A DNA stretch of 64,000 nt, taken from contig JAEUKB010000027.1 in assembly GCA_016794365.1 (NCBI GenBank), forward strand, positions 1 through 64,000. The letters run 5' to 3'. A model generated the notes under the pieces. It saw only the letters and a program-made list of their open reading frames with translations, did not search any database and was not told the origin of the DNA. The DNA comes from Myxococcales bacterium (GTDB taxonomy: Bacteria > Myxococcota_A > Polyangia > Palsa-1104 > JAEUJZ01). Within the stretch, counting starts at the first letter, position 1; every line of letters begins with the position of its first letter. Positions 51,134 through 60,229 of this stretch are shown here, piece after piece. Both the position numbers and the translations under genes were made by a program.

Positions 51134-52345
51134 ATGAAGCGCTCAAAGTCTCGTCGTGGTATCGCGCACAAAGTCGTCGCCTGGGCATTGTTTGGCTGCG
51201 GACTGCTTGGCACCGGATGCAGCAGCCGATCCGTCCGTCCCGACGCTGTTCCCGGTCAATCGGTGCAGTCCATCGAGATGGAAGATCTACACATCACCGT
51301 CGGGAAAAACGCAAAAGACGGCGAGGATGGCTTTGAAGCATTTGACGCGCCATCGCTGTTTCGTGAAGCCGATGCGCTGTTCGACGGTGACAAGTTCGCC
51401 GACGCAGCACAGAGCTACGAAAAGCTGGTTCGCGAGTTTACCGACAGTCCGTGGGCGCCTCCGGCCCTGTTCAATGCGGCGCTCAGCTACGAAGCGCTGG
51501 GCCGATTCACCGAAGCTGCTGATCGCTATCGGCGCGTTCTTTCGCTGTATCCGACGAGCAAGCAGGCCAAAGACGCTGCGCTGCGACAGTCCGCATGCCT
51601 GGCCGAAGAAGGTCGCTGGGTTCAGTCGGCAGAAGCGCTGGCGCTCGTCGAAAAGCGTGAAGATCTAACCTTCGCCGATCGCATCGAGACGATGACGCGG
51701 CACGGTCTGGCGCTGTTCGAGCTACAGGATCTGTCCGGTGCCGACGCCAAGTTTCAGCAGACGCTCGCGTTTTTTGAAGCCCGCAAAGACAGCGAGCCGC
51801 TTCCGAACAACTTTTTCCTTGCGATGTCGCACTTTTACGTCGCTCACATTGCGCACAAGCGATTCCGAGAGCTACCGCTTCGTCTGCCCCAGAAGCAGCT
51901 TGCGCTGGATCTCGACGGAAAGGCCAAGACGTTTTTGCTGGCAAACAGCAAGTATGTCGAAACCATCAAGCAGAAAAATCCAACCTGGGCGACGGCAGCG
52001 GGCTATCACGTCGGGACGCTATATCGAGAGCTCTACGACGCCATGCTCGCAGCGCCAGTGCCGACGGATGTCAGTCGGGGCGATGGTCGCGTGATGTACG
52101 ATCTGCTCCTGAGAGAGCAGCTTCGGCACCTGCTGACCAAGGCCAAGGATGTGCTGGCATCGAACGTCAAGATGGCTGAGCGCGTCGGTGTGAAGAATGG
52201 CTGGGTGGAGCGCTCGACGCAGCAGCTCGAAGACCTGGACAAGCTGCTCACCGATCTAGACAACCCGACGCCAAGTGCGATTCCGACGACGCCGATCCCA
52301 AGCCGACCGGCAGCGACGGACCATCGCAGCCGCGCTACACCGTAA
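51134..52345 (+). CDS. TPR-containing outer-membrane lipoprotein
   Basis: 403 residues from ATG 51134 (AGGAG eight bases upstream). Signal peptide and lipobox LLGTGC (Cys at about residue 24). TPR-like repeats follow: FREADALFDGDKFADAAQSYEKLVREF, APPALFNAALSYEALGRFTEAADRYRRVL and further helical pairs, as in YbgF/BamD-like scaffolds. It likely organises an envelope complex at the periplasmic side of the outer membrane. No sign of an enzymatic domain. It is convergent with a rhomboid gene (11 bp overlap at 3' ends). Confidence 0.75.
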   Translation: MKRSKSRRGIAHKVVAWALFGCGLLGTGCSSRSVRPDAVPGQSVQSIEMEDLHITVGKNAKDGEDGFEAFDAPSLFREADALFDGDKFADAAQSYEKLVREFTDSPWAPPALFNAALSYEALGRFTEAADRYRRVLSLYPTSKQAKDAALRQSACLAEEGRWVQSAEALALVEKREDLTFADRIETMTRHGLALFELQDLSGADAKFQQTLAFFEARKDSEPLPNNFFLAMSHFYVAHIAHKRFRELPLRLPQKQLALDLDGKAKTFLLANSKYVETIKQKNPTWATAAGYHVGTLYRELYDAMLAAPVPTDVSRGDGRVMYDLLLREQLRHLLTKAKDVLASNVKMAERVGVKNGWVERSTQQLEDLDKLLTDLDNPTPSAIPTTPIPSRPAATDHRSRATP

Positions 52346-52916
52346 GACGGTTCCGACGCTGAAGCAGTCCCCACGCAAGTCCAGCACCGAGTCCGCCCGC
52401 GTGTGCAGCCGAATCGACGGGAAGCCACAGTCCCGACGACAAAATCAGCGCACAGGCCACCAGTGACAGGGTGCGCGTGCGCATCGTCACATGTCCCGTC
52501 GAAAGCATCGCAAACAGCGTCAGCAGCACGCCAGAACCACCGGCACTGAGCAGCGCGTGCGACGGAGCCAGCAAAATTGTTGCAGCTCCCGACGCCAACA
52601 CGCCCAGCCCCAGCGGAATCAGCGTCGCACAGCGATTGGGCCACAGCCACGTCAGCAGCGAAAGCCACGCCAGGTTGGTCATCAAGTGCAGCGCATCGAT
52701 ATGTAGCAGCCAAGCCGTCGCCAGCCGCCAGCCGTCCGACGGAAATGACAAAGGAACAAGCAGCGCCCCCAGATGGGTCAGCGTCGAAACAGAGAGCTGC
52801 CACAGCGGAAACGAGGCCTGCCCATCGAGCCAAACGCCCGCGACAAACAGTCCCAGCCACAGCATCGCAGTCAGCGCAAACAGGGCTCGCGACGAGCTGG
52901 GCTCAGACGAAGGCAT
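52335..52916 (-). CDS. Rhomboid-family intramembrane serine protease
   Basis: 193 residues, about six membrane helices. Rhomboid marks: WRLATAWLLHIDALHLMTNLAWL (helix 2 with His and Asn), SAGGSGVLLT (GxSG, catalytic Ser) and DSAAHAGGLGAGL (catalytic His). The Ser-His dyad is complete. It is shorter than most rhomboids, with few soluble residues. It starts 12 bases after the second CNNM gene on the same strand, so the three probably share a transcript. Substrates are unknown. Confidence 0.78.
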   Translation of the reverse strand: MPSSEPSSSRALFALTAMLWLGLFVAGVWLDGQASFPLWQLSVSTLTHLGALLVPLSFPSDGWRLATAWLLHIDALHLMTNLAWLSLLTWLWPNRCATLIPLGLGVLASGAATILLAPSHALLSAGGSGVLLTLFAMLSTGHVTMRTRTLSLVACALILSSGLWLPVDSAAHAGGLGAGLAWGLLQRRNRLTV

Positions 52917-52928
52917 GGAGCCGCTCGG

Positions 52929-54185
52929 CTACTTTCGGTTGCTGCGCAGGATCACTTCCTCGACGCGGCGCTCGTTGGCGATCGCGATCTCGAAGGTGAC
53001 TTTGCCGATATGAATCGTCTCACCGGGACGAGGAATGCGCTTCAGCCGTTCCAGCAGCAAGCCACCAAGCGACTCGTAGTCATCGGACTCTGGCAGATCC
53101 AGCGACAGTTCACGATTGAGCTGTTCGACGGAAACCCGTGCTTGTACTCGATAGGAACCGTCTCTTTGGCGACTCAGCGACGGAGGCTCTTCATCGTATT
53201 CGTCTTCGATGTCCCCGACGACTTGTTCCAGCAGATCTTCGACCGTGACCAGTCCGACGGCACCGCCATATTCATCAACGATGATCGCCATGCCTTGATG
53301 CGCACGCTCCAGACGAACTAGCAAATCGAGCGCTGGACACGACTCGGGCGCATAGAGCGGCTCGCGCATCAGATCTTTGGCTCTGCCGCTGCTTCGTCCG
53401 CTCTTGAGAACATCGAAGGCATGCACCACACCGACGATCTGATCGAGTCTCTCTCGGTAGATCGGAATGCGACTGTATTTTTTGTCAGCAATCTCTCGGG
53501 CCAAGTCAGCGATCGAAGCGGTCTCTGCCTGTGCTGCTACATCGGACAAAGGCTTCATCACATCATCTGCACGCAGTGACGGAAAATCGAAGATTCGCGC
53601 GATCATGGAGCGCTCACCTTCGGTCACATCCGACTGAGACACCGCGCTATCGCTGGCAGGTGGCGTCGGGGTGCTGACCAAGCTCTCGATCTCTTCGCGC
53701 GTGACCAGCTTGTGATGGACATCAATTCCCATCTTCGCCGTCGCCAGCTTGGACACATGCTCCAGCAGATACACGCCGGGCGCCATCACCTTCATCAAGA
53801 CCGACAGGATCAGCGCCTGAATCGGAGCAACCTTGTTGGCATGCTGACGGACAATCGCTTTGGGCACGATTTCCCCCAGCACCACCACTGTTGGAGTCAG
53901 TCCAACAAGAAGCCACAGCTCGACATGACGCGGACTGTGCGCATGCAGCCACAGCGTCCACACCACCGTCTGGGTCACGACGGCGAGCTGTGTTCCCAAG
54001 AGCGTGGCCGAGAGCAGTCGATGCGGAGCGATCAAGAAGTCCTCGACGAGCTTGGCTCCGCGATGCCCTGCCGCAGCCAGATCGCGAATGTGGGCCCGAT
54101 CGGCGCTGACGATCGCGATCTCGGCGCTTGAAAAAAACGCTTCAATGAGCAAACAGACTGCGCTCAGCAGCATCGGCAGAAGCAT
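52929..54185 (-). CDS. CNNM/CorC-type transporter or regulator with DUF21, CBS pair and CorC_HlyC domain
   Basis: 418 residues. DUF21 membrane domain (about 1-180; four helices; [14 protein letters not shown]), then a CBS pair (about 205-330, [19 protein letters not shown] end) and a C-terminal CorC_HlyC domain (about 340-415). This order is that of HlyC/CorC proteins linked to magnesium or cobalt homeostasis in bacteria. The start ATG overlaps the stop of the previous gene by 1 bp (TGATG), suggesting coupling with the similar upstream gene, a typical paired arrangement. Cofactor or ion specificity is not evident. Confidence 0.85.
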   Translation of the reverse strand: MLLPMLLSAVCLLIEAFFSSAEIAIVSADRAHIRDLAAAGHRGAKLVEDFLIAPHRLLSATLLGTQLAVVTQTVVWTLWLHAHSPRHVELWLLVGLTPTVVVLGEIVPKAIVRQHANKVAPIQALILSVLMKVMAPGVYLLEHVSKLATAKMGIDVHHKLVTREEIESLVSTPTPPASDSAVSQSDVTEGERSMIARIFDFPSLRADDVMKPLSDVAAQAETASIADLAREIADKKYSRIPIYRERLDQIVGVVHAFDVLKSGRSSGRAKDLMREPLYAPESCPALDLLVRLERAHQGMAIIVDEYGGAVGLVTVEDLLEQVVGDIEDEYDEEPPSLSRQRDGSYRVQARVSVEQLNRELSLDLPESDDYESLGGLLLERLKRIPRPGETIHIGKVTFEIAIANERRVEEVILRSNRK

Positions 54186-55333
54186 CAGCTTTCGCCCTTC
54201 CCAAGCGCCAAGGTCTCGCCGCTCATGGCTGGTTGCAGCGTCGGTGTACGCGCCAGATCGGCAAACAGTGGCCGCAGCAGATCTTCCATCGTCACAAGTC
54301 CAGCCAAGCGACCGTATTCATCGACGACCATTGCCATGTGCGTCTTGCGACGCTGAAACTCGCGCAGCAGTCGCTCACACTTGGCGCGCTTGGGCACAAA
54401 CAGCGGCGGGTGAAGCAAGTCCGCAAGCGGTCGGCCTTCCAAGTCTCCGTAGCTATACCCGACGAGATCTTTGGCCAGCAAGATCCCGATGACATTGTCG
54501 CGACGACCTCGATAGACCGGAATGCGCGAATAGCGCTGCTTCGAGACTGTCTCGACGATTCGCGCGAGCGGCATCGCGACGGGCACAGCAAAGACGTTGC
54601 GCTCCAGCGTCATCAGGTTTCCGACCGTCAGATCGCCAAAGTCGAGGACGTTGTGAATCAGCTTGCGCTCTGCACCGCGAATCTCTCCTTCGGCTTGACC
54701 CAGATCGACGAGCGTCCGAATTTCGCGCTCAGACAAGACCGGCGCAGCCTCGGTATGACGACCTTTGGGACCGATCAAAAGCAGCAAAAGCAAGTCCGAC
54801 ACTGTGCTGACGAGAACACGCGGAACCCAGAGCACCCACGTCAGCACTTTCAGCAGCCACGACACGATGAGCGCCCAGCGCTCTGCCAGCTTGATGCCGA
54901 TGGTCTTGGGAATCAGCTCGCCGAACATCACCAGCAGAGGAACCGTCAGCAGCGTCGAGACGATGGCAACCAGTACATCAAGCGATGCAGGCTGAAAGTC
55001 CGAAAACAGCCGAGGAAACAGCCGAAACAGCCTCGTCACGGACTCAGTCATCACTTCCGACAGCAAGATGTTGGTCAGCTCGTTGCCAATGATGATGGTG
55101 GTAATCAGCCGTCGCGGGTCCGACAGCAGCCACAGAACACGCGCACTGGCTGTATCCGTCGCTGCATTTTGTCGCAGCACTTCCCGACGAGTACGAGACA
55201 ACGACAACAGCGCAGTCTCCGTCCCAGAAAAAAATCCTGCCGACAGAAACAACGGCACAAGAAACAGCATGTGCGACAAAAGCCCGATGGCTCCTTGCCA
55301 CAGTCCGCTGCTGGCTACCGCATCACCGCTCAT
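54185..55333 (-). CDS. CNNM/DUF21-CBS membrane protein
   Basis: 382 residues. DUF21 transmembrane domain (about 15-190, SGTETALLSLSRTRREVLRQN near the start and GELIPKTIGIKLAERWAL), then two CBS domains (about 215-350, MAMVVDEYGRLAGLVTMEDLL). It lacks the CorC_HlyC domain present in the next gene. The two form a tandem pair and probably a heteromeric complex. A 10-bp palindrome (CACAATTGTG) lies about 55 bp upstream and could be an operator. Ion role is inferred from the family (Mg/Co). Confidence 0.85.
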   Translation of the reverse strand: MSGDAVASSGLWQGAIGLLSHMLFLVPLFLSAGFFSGTETALLSLSRTRREVLRQNAATDTASARVLWLLSDPRRLITTIIIGNELTNILLSEVMTESVTRLFRLFPRLFSDFQPASLDVLVAIVSTLLTVPLLVMFGELIPKTIGIKLAERWALIVSWLLKVLTWVLWVPRVLVSTVSDLLLLLLIGPKGRHTEAAPVLSEREIRTLVDLGQAEGEIRGAERKLIHNVLDFGDLTVGNLMTLERNVFAVPVAMPLARIVETVSKQRYSRIPVYRGRRDNVIGILLAKDLVGYSYGDLEGRPLADLLHPPLFVPKRAKCERLLREFQRRKTHMAMVVDEYGRLAGLVTMEDLLRPLFADLARTPTLQPAMSGETLALGKGES

Positions 55334-55385
55334 GAGGAAACGCAGTCTATATCAGCCCGCAGCGCTAGGCACCATGCGACCGTCG

Positions 55386-55395
55386 CACAATTGTG
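55386..55395. promoter_or_regulatory. 10-bp palindrome upstream of the CNNM pair
   Basis: CACAATTGTG, a perfect palindrome 53 bp upstream of the first CNNM start. Flanked by TGCGA and a T-rich run. Possible operator; evidence is limited to symmetry and position. Confidence 0.3.
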
Positions 55396-55428
55396 ATTTT
55401 TGGACGGATTTCGCCGCAGGATCTGCGC

Positions 55429-56679
55429 TTACTTTGGTGGGCTCGCCAGTCGGCGATCCAGCGCTTTGAGCTGCTGCTCGGCCTTTTGTTTGCGATCTTT
55501 GTCAAACTCGCTGGCGCACTCTCGGTTGCCCGCTGGTCGCGTCACGAGTCCATCTTGCAACAGTTTTTGCCGTCGCAGTCTCTCGGTCTGTCGCCACTTC
55601 TGGGCAGCCACCGGATCCGTCGGCGCAGTCGGAGCCGCTACAAAGCCAACGTGTGACAGTCCTTTGATCTTGGACTCGACGGCATCCAGCATCACTTGAT
55701 CGATCGACGAGTAGCTGTGCTCTGCGAGCTTGGCGACGAAGTGTGGTCCACGCTGCATCGTGTAATGCCACACATCGCCGCGCACATACGGCAGCAGGTT
55801 CGACTTGATGGTGCGCACTACGCTGGTCTGTTCGTCAAACGGCAGCGCTGCAAAGTTTCGTCGGAATCCCTCGCCATAGCCAAACCACGACTCGGCATTG
55901 GACAGATACACGACGCGAACCATCAGCTTGGCAGCCTTCGCAGCGTCGGCAATCTGAAGCAGCGTACGCGGTCCGTTTAGGTCTCCCAGCCGAGGCACAA
56001 TCAGGCCTTTTTGTGCCAGCTTGCGGATGTACGCGTACTTTTCTGCGTCGCCGAGCCAGGTGTGAGACTGAGAAATCTCGTCGCGGAGATGCGCCAGCAA
56101 GTCGTCTCGATACTGCGTATACAGCACAAGAAGTGACTTGCGATGACGCAGCTCCAGCGACGACAATGCTGCTTCCACAGAGGCTACGCCTTTGCGCTCA
56201 AACAGCGCGACGAACGCTTGTGGTGTTTCCGTCGCAGAGATCAGCGCCGCATACAGCCTGTGCAGCTTGACAACTTCCATGTCGATGTCGATGAGCCACA
56301 GCACCTGCGACTTTGCAGCAGCAGCGACGGTATAGTTCTGATCTCCGCCGACCCCGATGTAGCCGCCACCGATGCCCTTTACGTCGTCGAAGAAGATGTC
56401 GTGACGACGCTCGTTCGACCACATGTAGTGACGACGGACGCCTCCGGCTGGTTCGTCAGACGGGGCCGTAACCGCGCGCAGCAGCTCTGCGTCTGGGGAC
56501 GATGGATCAGGTGCCACACGAGGATTGGCCGTCGCGAGCGCAGAAGCTCCACTCGGAGGCTCGCTGGCCCATGTCGAAGCAGCCAGCAGCACCGCAGCGG
56601 TCCACGTTCCAACCTTCAGCCTCGTGAGGAGGCCTCGAGCGATACCAAAAGAGATTTGCACGATTGTAAATCGTACCAC
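55429..56679 (-). CDS. Secreted LIC_10091-like protein (methyltransferase-like fold)
   Basis: 416 residues. A short signal-like helix, then a region with YMWSNERRHDIFFDDVKGIGGGYIGVGGDQNYTVAAAA, split by a few residues, which is the opening signature of the LIC_10091 family (GGVYIGVGxDQNY). Later comes an Asp pair (DIDMEVVKLH) and VVYLSNAE. The fold resembles SAM methyltransferases but members are exported and lack proof of activity. The start is GTG 56679 with no strong ribosome site. Function is not known; surface or periplasmic placement is likely. Confidence 0.65.
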   Translation of the reverse strand: MVRFTIVQISFGIARGLLTRLKVGTWTAAVLLAASTWASEPPSGASALATANPRVAPDPSSPDAELLRAVTAPSDEPAGGVRRHYMWSNERRHDIFFDDVKGIGGGYIGVGGDQNYTVAAAAKSQVLWLIDIDMEVVKLHRLYAALISATETPQAFVALFERKGVASVEAALSSLELRHRKSLLVLYTQYRDDLLAHLRDEISQSHTWLGDAEKYAYIRKLAQKGLIVPRLGDLNGPRTLLQIADAAKAAKLMVRVVYLSNAESWFGYGEGFRRNFAALPFDEQTSVVRTIKSNLLPYVRGDVWHYTMQRGPHFVAKLAEHSYSSIDQVMLDAVESKIKGLSHVGFVAAPTAPTDPVAAQKWRQTERLRRQKLLQDGLVTRPAGNRECASEFDKDRKQKAEQQLKALDRRLASPPK

Positions 56680-56768
56680 CCAAGGCCAAGTGGGCTCTGC
56701 GGAAACTTCTGAGTCATTTCCATGGTCAAGCTGCGCGACGACATCGCTCGCATGGTAGGCTGCTTGGT

Positions 56769-58076
56769 ATGTTTGGAATGTCGATCCGTTCGAGCGCGCA
56801 GGGGGACAGAGGACGGACTGCTCGACTGTGTGGGCTGGCTCTGCTGAGCTTGCTCGTCGAAGACACGGTTTGTGCCGAGCGTGACAAAGCCCAAGGAGAT
56901 GCGAGCGCAGCGGTCAGCGAAAAGAGCGCTGCGCCGGACAAAGCTTCGCCGGACAAAGCTTCGCCGGACAAAGCTTCGCCGGACAAAAGTCCACGGCTCC
57001 CGCCGATTCACGACGAGCAGCTTCCGCCAAAGTCACGAACGCTGGTGACGAAACCGACGAAGAACATGCTAATCGACTTCGTGCTGGAGATGCAGAATCG
57101 CAGCCAAGCGATTGCTCGACGGTATGTTCAGCTTCTGCTGTCGGAACGGTACGACGAAGCCAATCTCCTACACGATGAAGTCGGAGGTCGTCGCATTGAG
57201 TGGCCGCCGCTGACGCAGCAAGTCGAAGCATTCACCGCCGAGCATGGACAGCCCAAAGAGATCGTCCAGTATCTGGCTACTTCCGTCGGTGCCGAGGTTC
57301 AGACGTTCTACTTTACGGCGCACTACAAAGACAGCATCGAGCTGGGCGTGCGCGTCACCATCGATCACTACGGACATGTCGTCGGTGCTGCCGTTGGTGG
57401 AGAAGTCATTCCCACCGCCAAAAAGCGCTACGACCGACACGACCACTACACCACCAAGACCGAGCTGGCACTGCCATTTCGAGGAACCTGGACCGCAACC
57501 AACGCCACGCCAGGCTCGGGAAACGGACACTATCTAAATCCCAACCAGCGCTTCGCCGTCGATTTTCAGATCTCCGTCGATGTCGCACCGGGACAGCGCT
57601 CCAATCACAAGGGCGACGGAAGCAAAAATAGCGACTACTACGCGTACGGTCAGGACATCTTGGCTCCCGCAAGTGGCACAGTGGTCGCTGTCGTCGATGG
57701 AATCCCCGAAAATCCACCGGGTCTGACCGATATTTATTATCGATTCGGAAACTCGATCACGCTGTCGCTGGGGAGCGGGGAATACGCGCTGCTTGCTCAC
57801 CTTCAGACGGGAAGCACCAAAGTTCGCGTCGGAGATCGTGTCACGCGCGGTCAGCTGCTCGCGCGCTGCGGCAACAGTGGCAACTCGACGGCACCGCATC
57901 TTCACTTTCAACTATCCGACAGTCCGACGCTGAGCGTTGCAGCCAGCCTGCCCGTACAGTTTGTTCACGTCGTCCGGCAAGGTGTCCCCGAAGCGCGCAT
58001 TCAGCCGATGAGCGGCGATCGCGTCTCAAACCAAGAGCCAGCGATGGAACAGCATCCAGCCAAAGCTGTTCCGTGA
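56769..58076 (+). CDS. Secreted M23-family metallopeptidase
   Basis: 435 residues. A hydrophobic N-terminus (LCGLALLSLLVEDTVCAE) and a linker with perfect 15-bp repeats (ASPDK) precede a NTF2-like region (about 95-225) and an M23/LytM domain: FAVDFQIS (Asp metal ligand), AYGQDILAPASGTVVAVVDG, GNSGNSTAPHLHFQL (HxH metal ligands). The zinc site is complete, so a peptidoglycan or peptide endopeptidase role is likely. The N-terminal portion resembles DUF3887-like modules that often accompany M23 domains. Divergent from the LIC_10091-like gene. Confidence 0.82.
   Translation: MFGMSIRSSAQGDRGRTARLCGLALLSLLVEDTVCAERDKAQGDASAAVSEKSAAPDKASPDKASPDKASPDKSPRLPPIHDEQLPPKSRTLVTKPTKNMLIDFVLEMQNRSQAIARRYVQLLLSERYDEANLLHDEVGGRRIEWPPLTQQVEAFTAEHGQPKEIVQYLATSVGAEVQTFYFTAHYKDSIELGVRVTIDHYGHVVGAAVGGEVIPTAKKRYDRHDHYTTKTELALPFRGTWTATNATPGSGNGHYLNPNQRFAVDFQISVDVAPGQRSNHKGDGSKNSDYYAYGQDILAPASGTVVAVVDGIPENPPGLTDIYYRFGNSITLSLGSGEYALLAHLQTGSTKVRVGDRVTRGQLLARCGNSGNSTAPHLHFQLSDSPTLSVAASLPVQFVHVVRQGVPEARIQPMSGDRVSNQEPAMEQHPAKAVP
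56940..56984. repeat. 15-bp tandem repeat in the M23 peptidase linker
   Basis: Three perfect 15-bp copies (56940-56954, 56955-56969, 56970-56984) encode ASPDK units between the signal peptide and the folded domains. In frame, possibly length-variable. Confidence 0.9.
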
Positions 58077-58119
58077 CCGCGTAGATGACGAAGTCAGCTC
58101 CGTCGATTCCAAGTGCAGC

Positions 58120-59085
58120 TTATTTGGCTGATGGTGCGACGACAGGCGCAGAACTTGACGTTGCGGGCTGAGCCGAAGCTTCCGTCGAAGGAGATCCAGG
58201 AGCCGTCAGCGCCGCACGCGATCCCACCTGTCCAAGCTGCTGTGGCGGTGCGGAGAGCAGGTACTTTCCGTCGATGTACTTAAACGGCGGCTCCCCTTTG
58301 GCTTTGCGCGCTTCGTTTTCGTCGGCAATCCACTTGAGCAGCTTCGGCAGCATCTCCACCGTCGCGGGCTGAACATCGTGAAACAGAACTATCGAGCGCG
58401 CTCGTCGCACACGCGATAGCTCGTCTTTCATCACCGCCAAGATCTTGTCCGGATCTTGCAGCTTCCAGTCTTGCGGATCGATGTCCCAGCCGATCGGACG
58501 AATTCCCAGCTTGTGCAGCGTCGCAGTCAGCGATGCACAGTGCGATCCAAACGGCGTCCGAAACAGCGGCGGTGCCACGCCGGTTGCATCTTGGATGAGC
58601 TGCGCATTGTCGAGAATTTCGCGCTCTCCGACGACGGGCCCACGCTTTCCACACAAAAAGTAGTGATGAACCGTGTGATTTCCGACGATGTGACCACGTC
58701 GCAGCGCTTCGCGCATCAGCTCTTTGGCTTTTTCGTTCTGCGCGCCCTTCCCCATAAAGCGTACGCCGTTGACGAAGAACACGGTCTTGATGCCGTACTG
58801 GTCGAGCGCCTCGAGAACCTTCGGCGTTGTATCGACACGAGGTCCGTCGTCAAACGTGAGCAGAAGCTCATACGCGCTGGGCTTGGGCAGCGCTGGCTTT
58901 GGCGGTGGTGCAGGCTTGGGCGTCGTCGCTGGCTTGAATGAAGCAGGCTTTGCCGTCGCTGTCGGCTTATGTGCAGCACTCGCTGGCTTCGTCGGCTTGC
59001 CAGCCGCGTAGACCGTAGCGTGTGAAACGGAACCCCAAAGAGCCAGCGCAGCAGCAGCGGCCCCGAAGAAGACTGAAGACTTCAC
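58120..59085 (-). CDS. Secreted polysaccharide deacetylase (NodB domain)
   Basis: 321 residues. Signal peptide, an Ala/Pro/Lys-rich linker (about 28-70) and a complete NodB domain: LLTFDDGPRVDTT (metal-binding Asp pair), GNHTVHHYF (HxxxH), FRTPFGSHC, and WDIDPQDW with IVLFHDVQ near the end. The catalytic motifs are all present, so it deacetylates a GlcNAc-containing polymer such as peptidoglycan or a capsule. A Ser/Ala/Pro-rich tail follows. Convergent with the M23 peptidase gene, consistent with wall remodelling. Confidence 0.88.
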   Translation of the reverse strand: MKSSVFFGAAAAALALWGSVSHATVYAAGKPTKPASAAHKPTATAKPASFKPATTPKPAPPPKPALPKPSAYELLLTFDDGPRVDTTPKVLEALDQYGIKTVFFVNGVRFMGKGAQNEKAKELMREALRRGHIVGNHTVHHYFLCGKRGPVVGEREILDNAQLIQDATGVAPPLFRTPFGSHCASLTATLHKLGIRPIGWDIDPQDWKLQDPDKILAVMKDELSRVRRARSIVLFHDVQPATVEMLPKLLKWIADENEARKAKGEPPFKYIDGKYLLSAPPQQLGQVGSRAALTAPGSPSTEASAQPATSSSAPVVAPSAK

Positions 59086-59140
59086 GTCGCGATGGTACGC
59101 CGAGCCTGCGTAGCGTCAACGAAAGTTCCGCGCGGGCCAG

Positions 59141-59965
59141 CTACCAGCGCTTCCAGTGACCTTTGCCTTTTCCCTTAAACCAGTGGCCGCGACCGTGTCC
59201 GTGGCCATGTCCGTGCAGAATCACGGCACCAGGAACGCCGATCACCACCGGCGCGGGCGGCGCAACAACCACCGTCGGAGTCGGCGGTGCAACAACCACG
59301 GTTGGGCTTGGTGCGACGACGACAGCGGGCCTGCTCGGCGCAACAACCACCGTCGGGCTGGCTGGTGCCACCACAACGGGCGGAGGCTCGACCCACACCG
59401 TGCCTTGCCATTCCGGCGGCGGCGTCACCACCACTTTCGGACGCTGGGCGACGTAAGGACGGTATTCCACTTCGATCGCTTTTTCGATCTGCGGACGCGC
59501 ACGCGCTACGTCGGGAGGAATTGGTCCCACGTAGAAAATCACGTCGTTTTGCACTTTGTAGCCCGGCGACTCGTGCTGCACCGGATAGTCGTGAAAGTGC
59601 GGACCTTTCAGGAAGCAAAACGTCGGCGGAGGCGGCACCGATCCCGGCAGCGTCTCGACGTGAACGGGCACCGGATGATGACCGTAATACACCGACTTCT
59701 GACCGTCGTAGCCAAACGGAACCGGATCGCCGGTAAACACGTAGTCGTCACCAACGCGCTGATACAGGCTCGGCTTGTCCGGCGCGTAGTCGTGCGTGTG
59801 CGGCACGTCGATCTGACAGTAGCCGTTTACGACGGTGGTGATCGGATGCGGACCCAGGTAGCGACTCTTCACCCGCAGCCCTGGCGGAACTTTCGGCGGC
59901 GACGCCATCGCCGGAACAGCGAGCAGTGCGGACAAGAGCGCCCCAAACCAGACCGTGCGGTTCAT
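59141..59965 (-). CDS. Secreted protein with VVVAPP repeats and His/Gly-rich tail
   Basis: 274 residues from ATG 59965 (GAGG nine bases upstream); another ATG at 59971 is too close to the ribosome site. Signal peptide MNRTVWFGALLSALLAVPAMA. The folded part has His-rich motifs (VPHTHDYAP, GHHPVPVHV, GPHFHDYPV) that may bind metal. A Pro/Val repeat (APSPTVVVAPPTPTVVVAPP) follows, ending in HGHGHGHGRGHW and a basic GKGKGHWKRW. The repeat and tail look like metal- or surface-binding extensions. No family is recognised. Confidence 0.65.
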   Translation of the reverse strand: MNRTVWFGALLSALLAVPAMASPPKVPPGLRVKSRYLGPHPITTVVNGYCQIDVPHTHDYAPDKPSLYQRVGDDYVFTGDPVPFGYDGQKSVYYGHHPVPVHVETLPGSVPPPPTFCFLKGPHFHDYPVQHESPGYKVQNDVIFYVGPIPPDVARARPQIEKAIEVEYRPYVAQRPKVVVTPPPEWQGTVWVEPPPVVVAPASPTVVVAPSRPAVVVAPSPTVVVAPPTPTVVVAPPAPVVIGVPGAVILHGHGHGHGRGHWFKGKGKGHWKRW

Positions 59966-60144
59966 ATGCATCTACCTCAGACTCAGAGGGTTCAATCGCT
60001 CGAAATACAGCTTCAGGTCAGTATATCGCGACGGAAAAGCTGCGCGCTAGTGACTGAAACAGCGGGCGCGCGTAAGGCATCGGAGTTGTCAGCACAAAAA
60101 CGGGACAAAAGATGAACTCAGCTTCGGTCGCAGCCGTGAAAGAA

Positions 60145-60190
60145 ACTAGATAGTGCTGGTATCTAGCGCTATCTAGTGCTATCTAGTGAG
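60145..60190. repeat. 10-bp direct repeats with inverted copy upstream of etfBA
   Basis: ATCTAGYGCT-type units start at 60161, 60171 and 60181 (last copy ATCTAGTGAG). An inverted copy, ACTAGATAG, lies at 60145-60153. The arrangement sits about 40 bp upstream of etfB and looks like an operator array for a dimeric regulator. Confidence 0.6.
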
Positions 60191-60229
60191 TCTAATTCCA
60201 ACTCGCGTTCAACCAACCAAGGAGTGGCC

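Noticed and set aside
55375..55400. Plus-strand terminator (TGCGA hairpin followed by T run)
   Set aside because: No plus-strand gene ends there; both flanking genes are on the minus strand, so the symmetry is more likely an upstream regulatory element of the CNNM pair.
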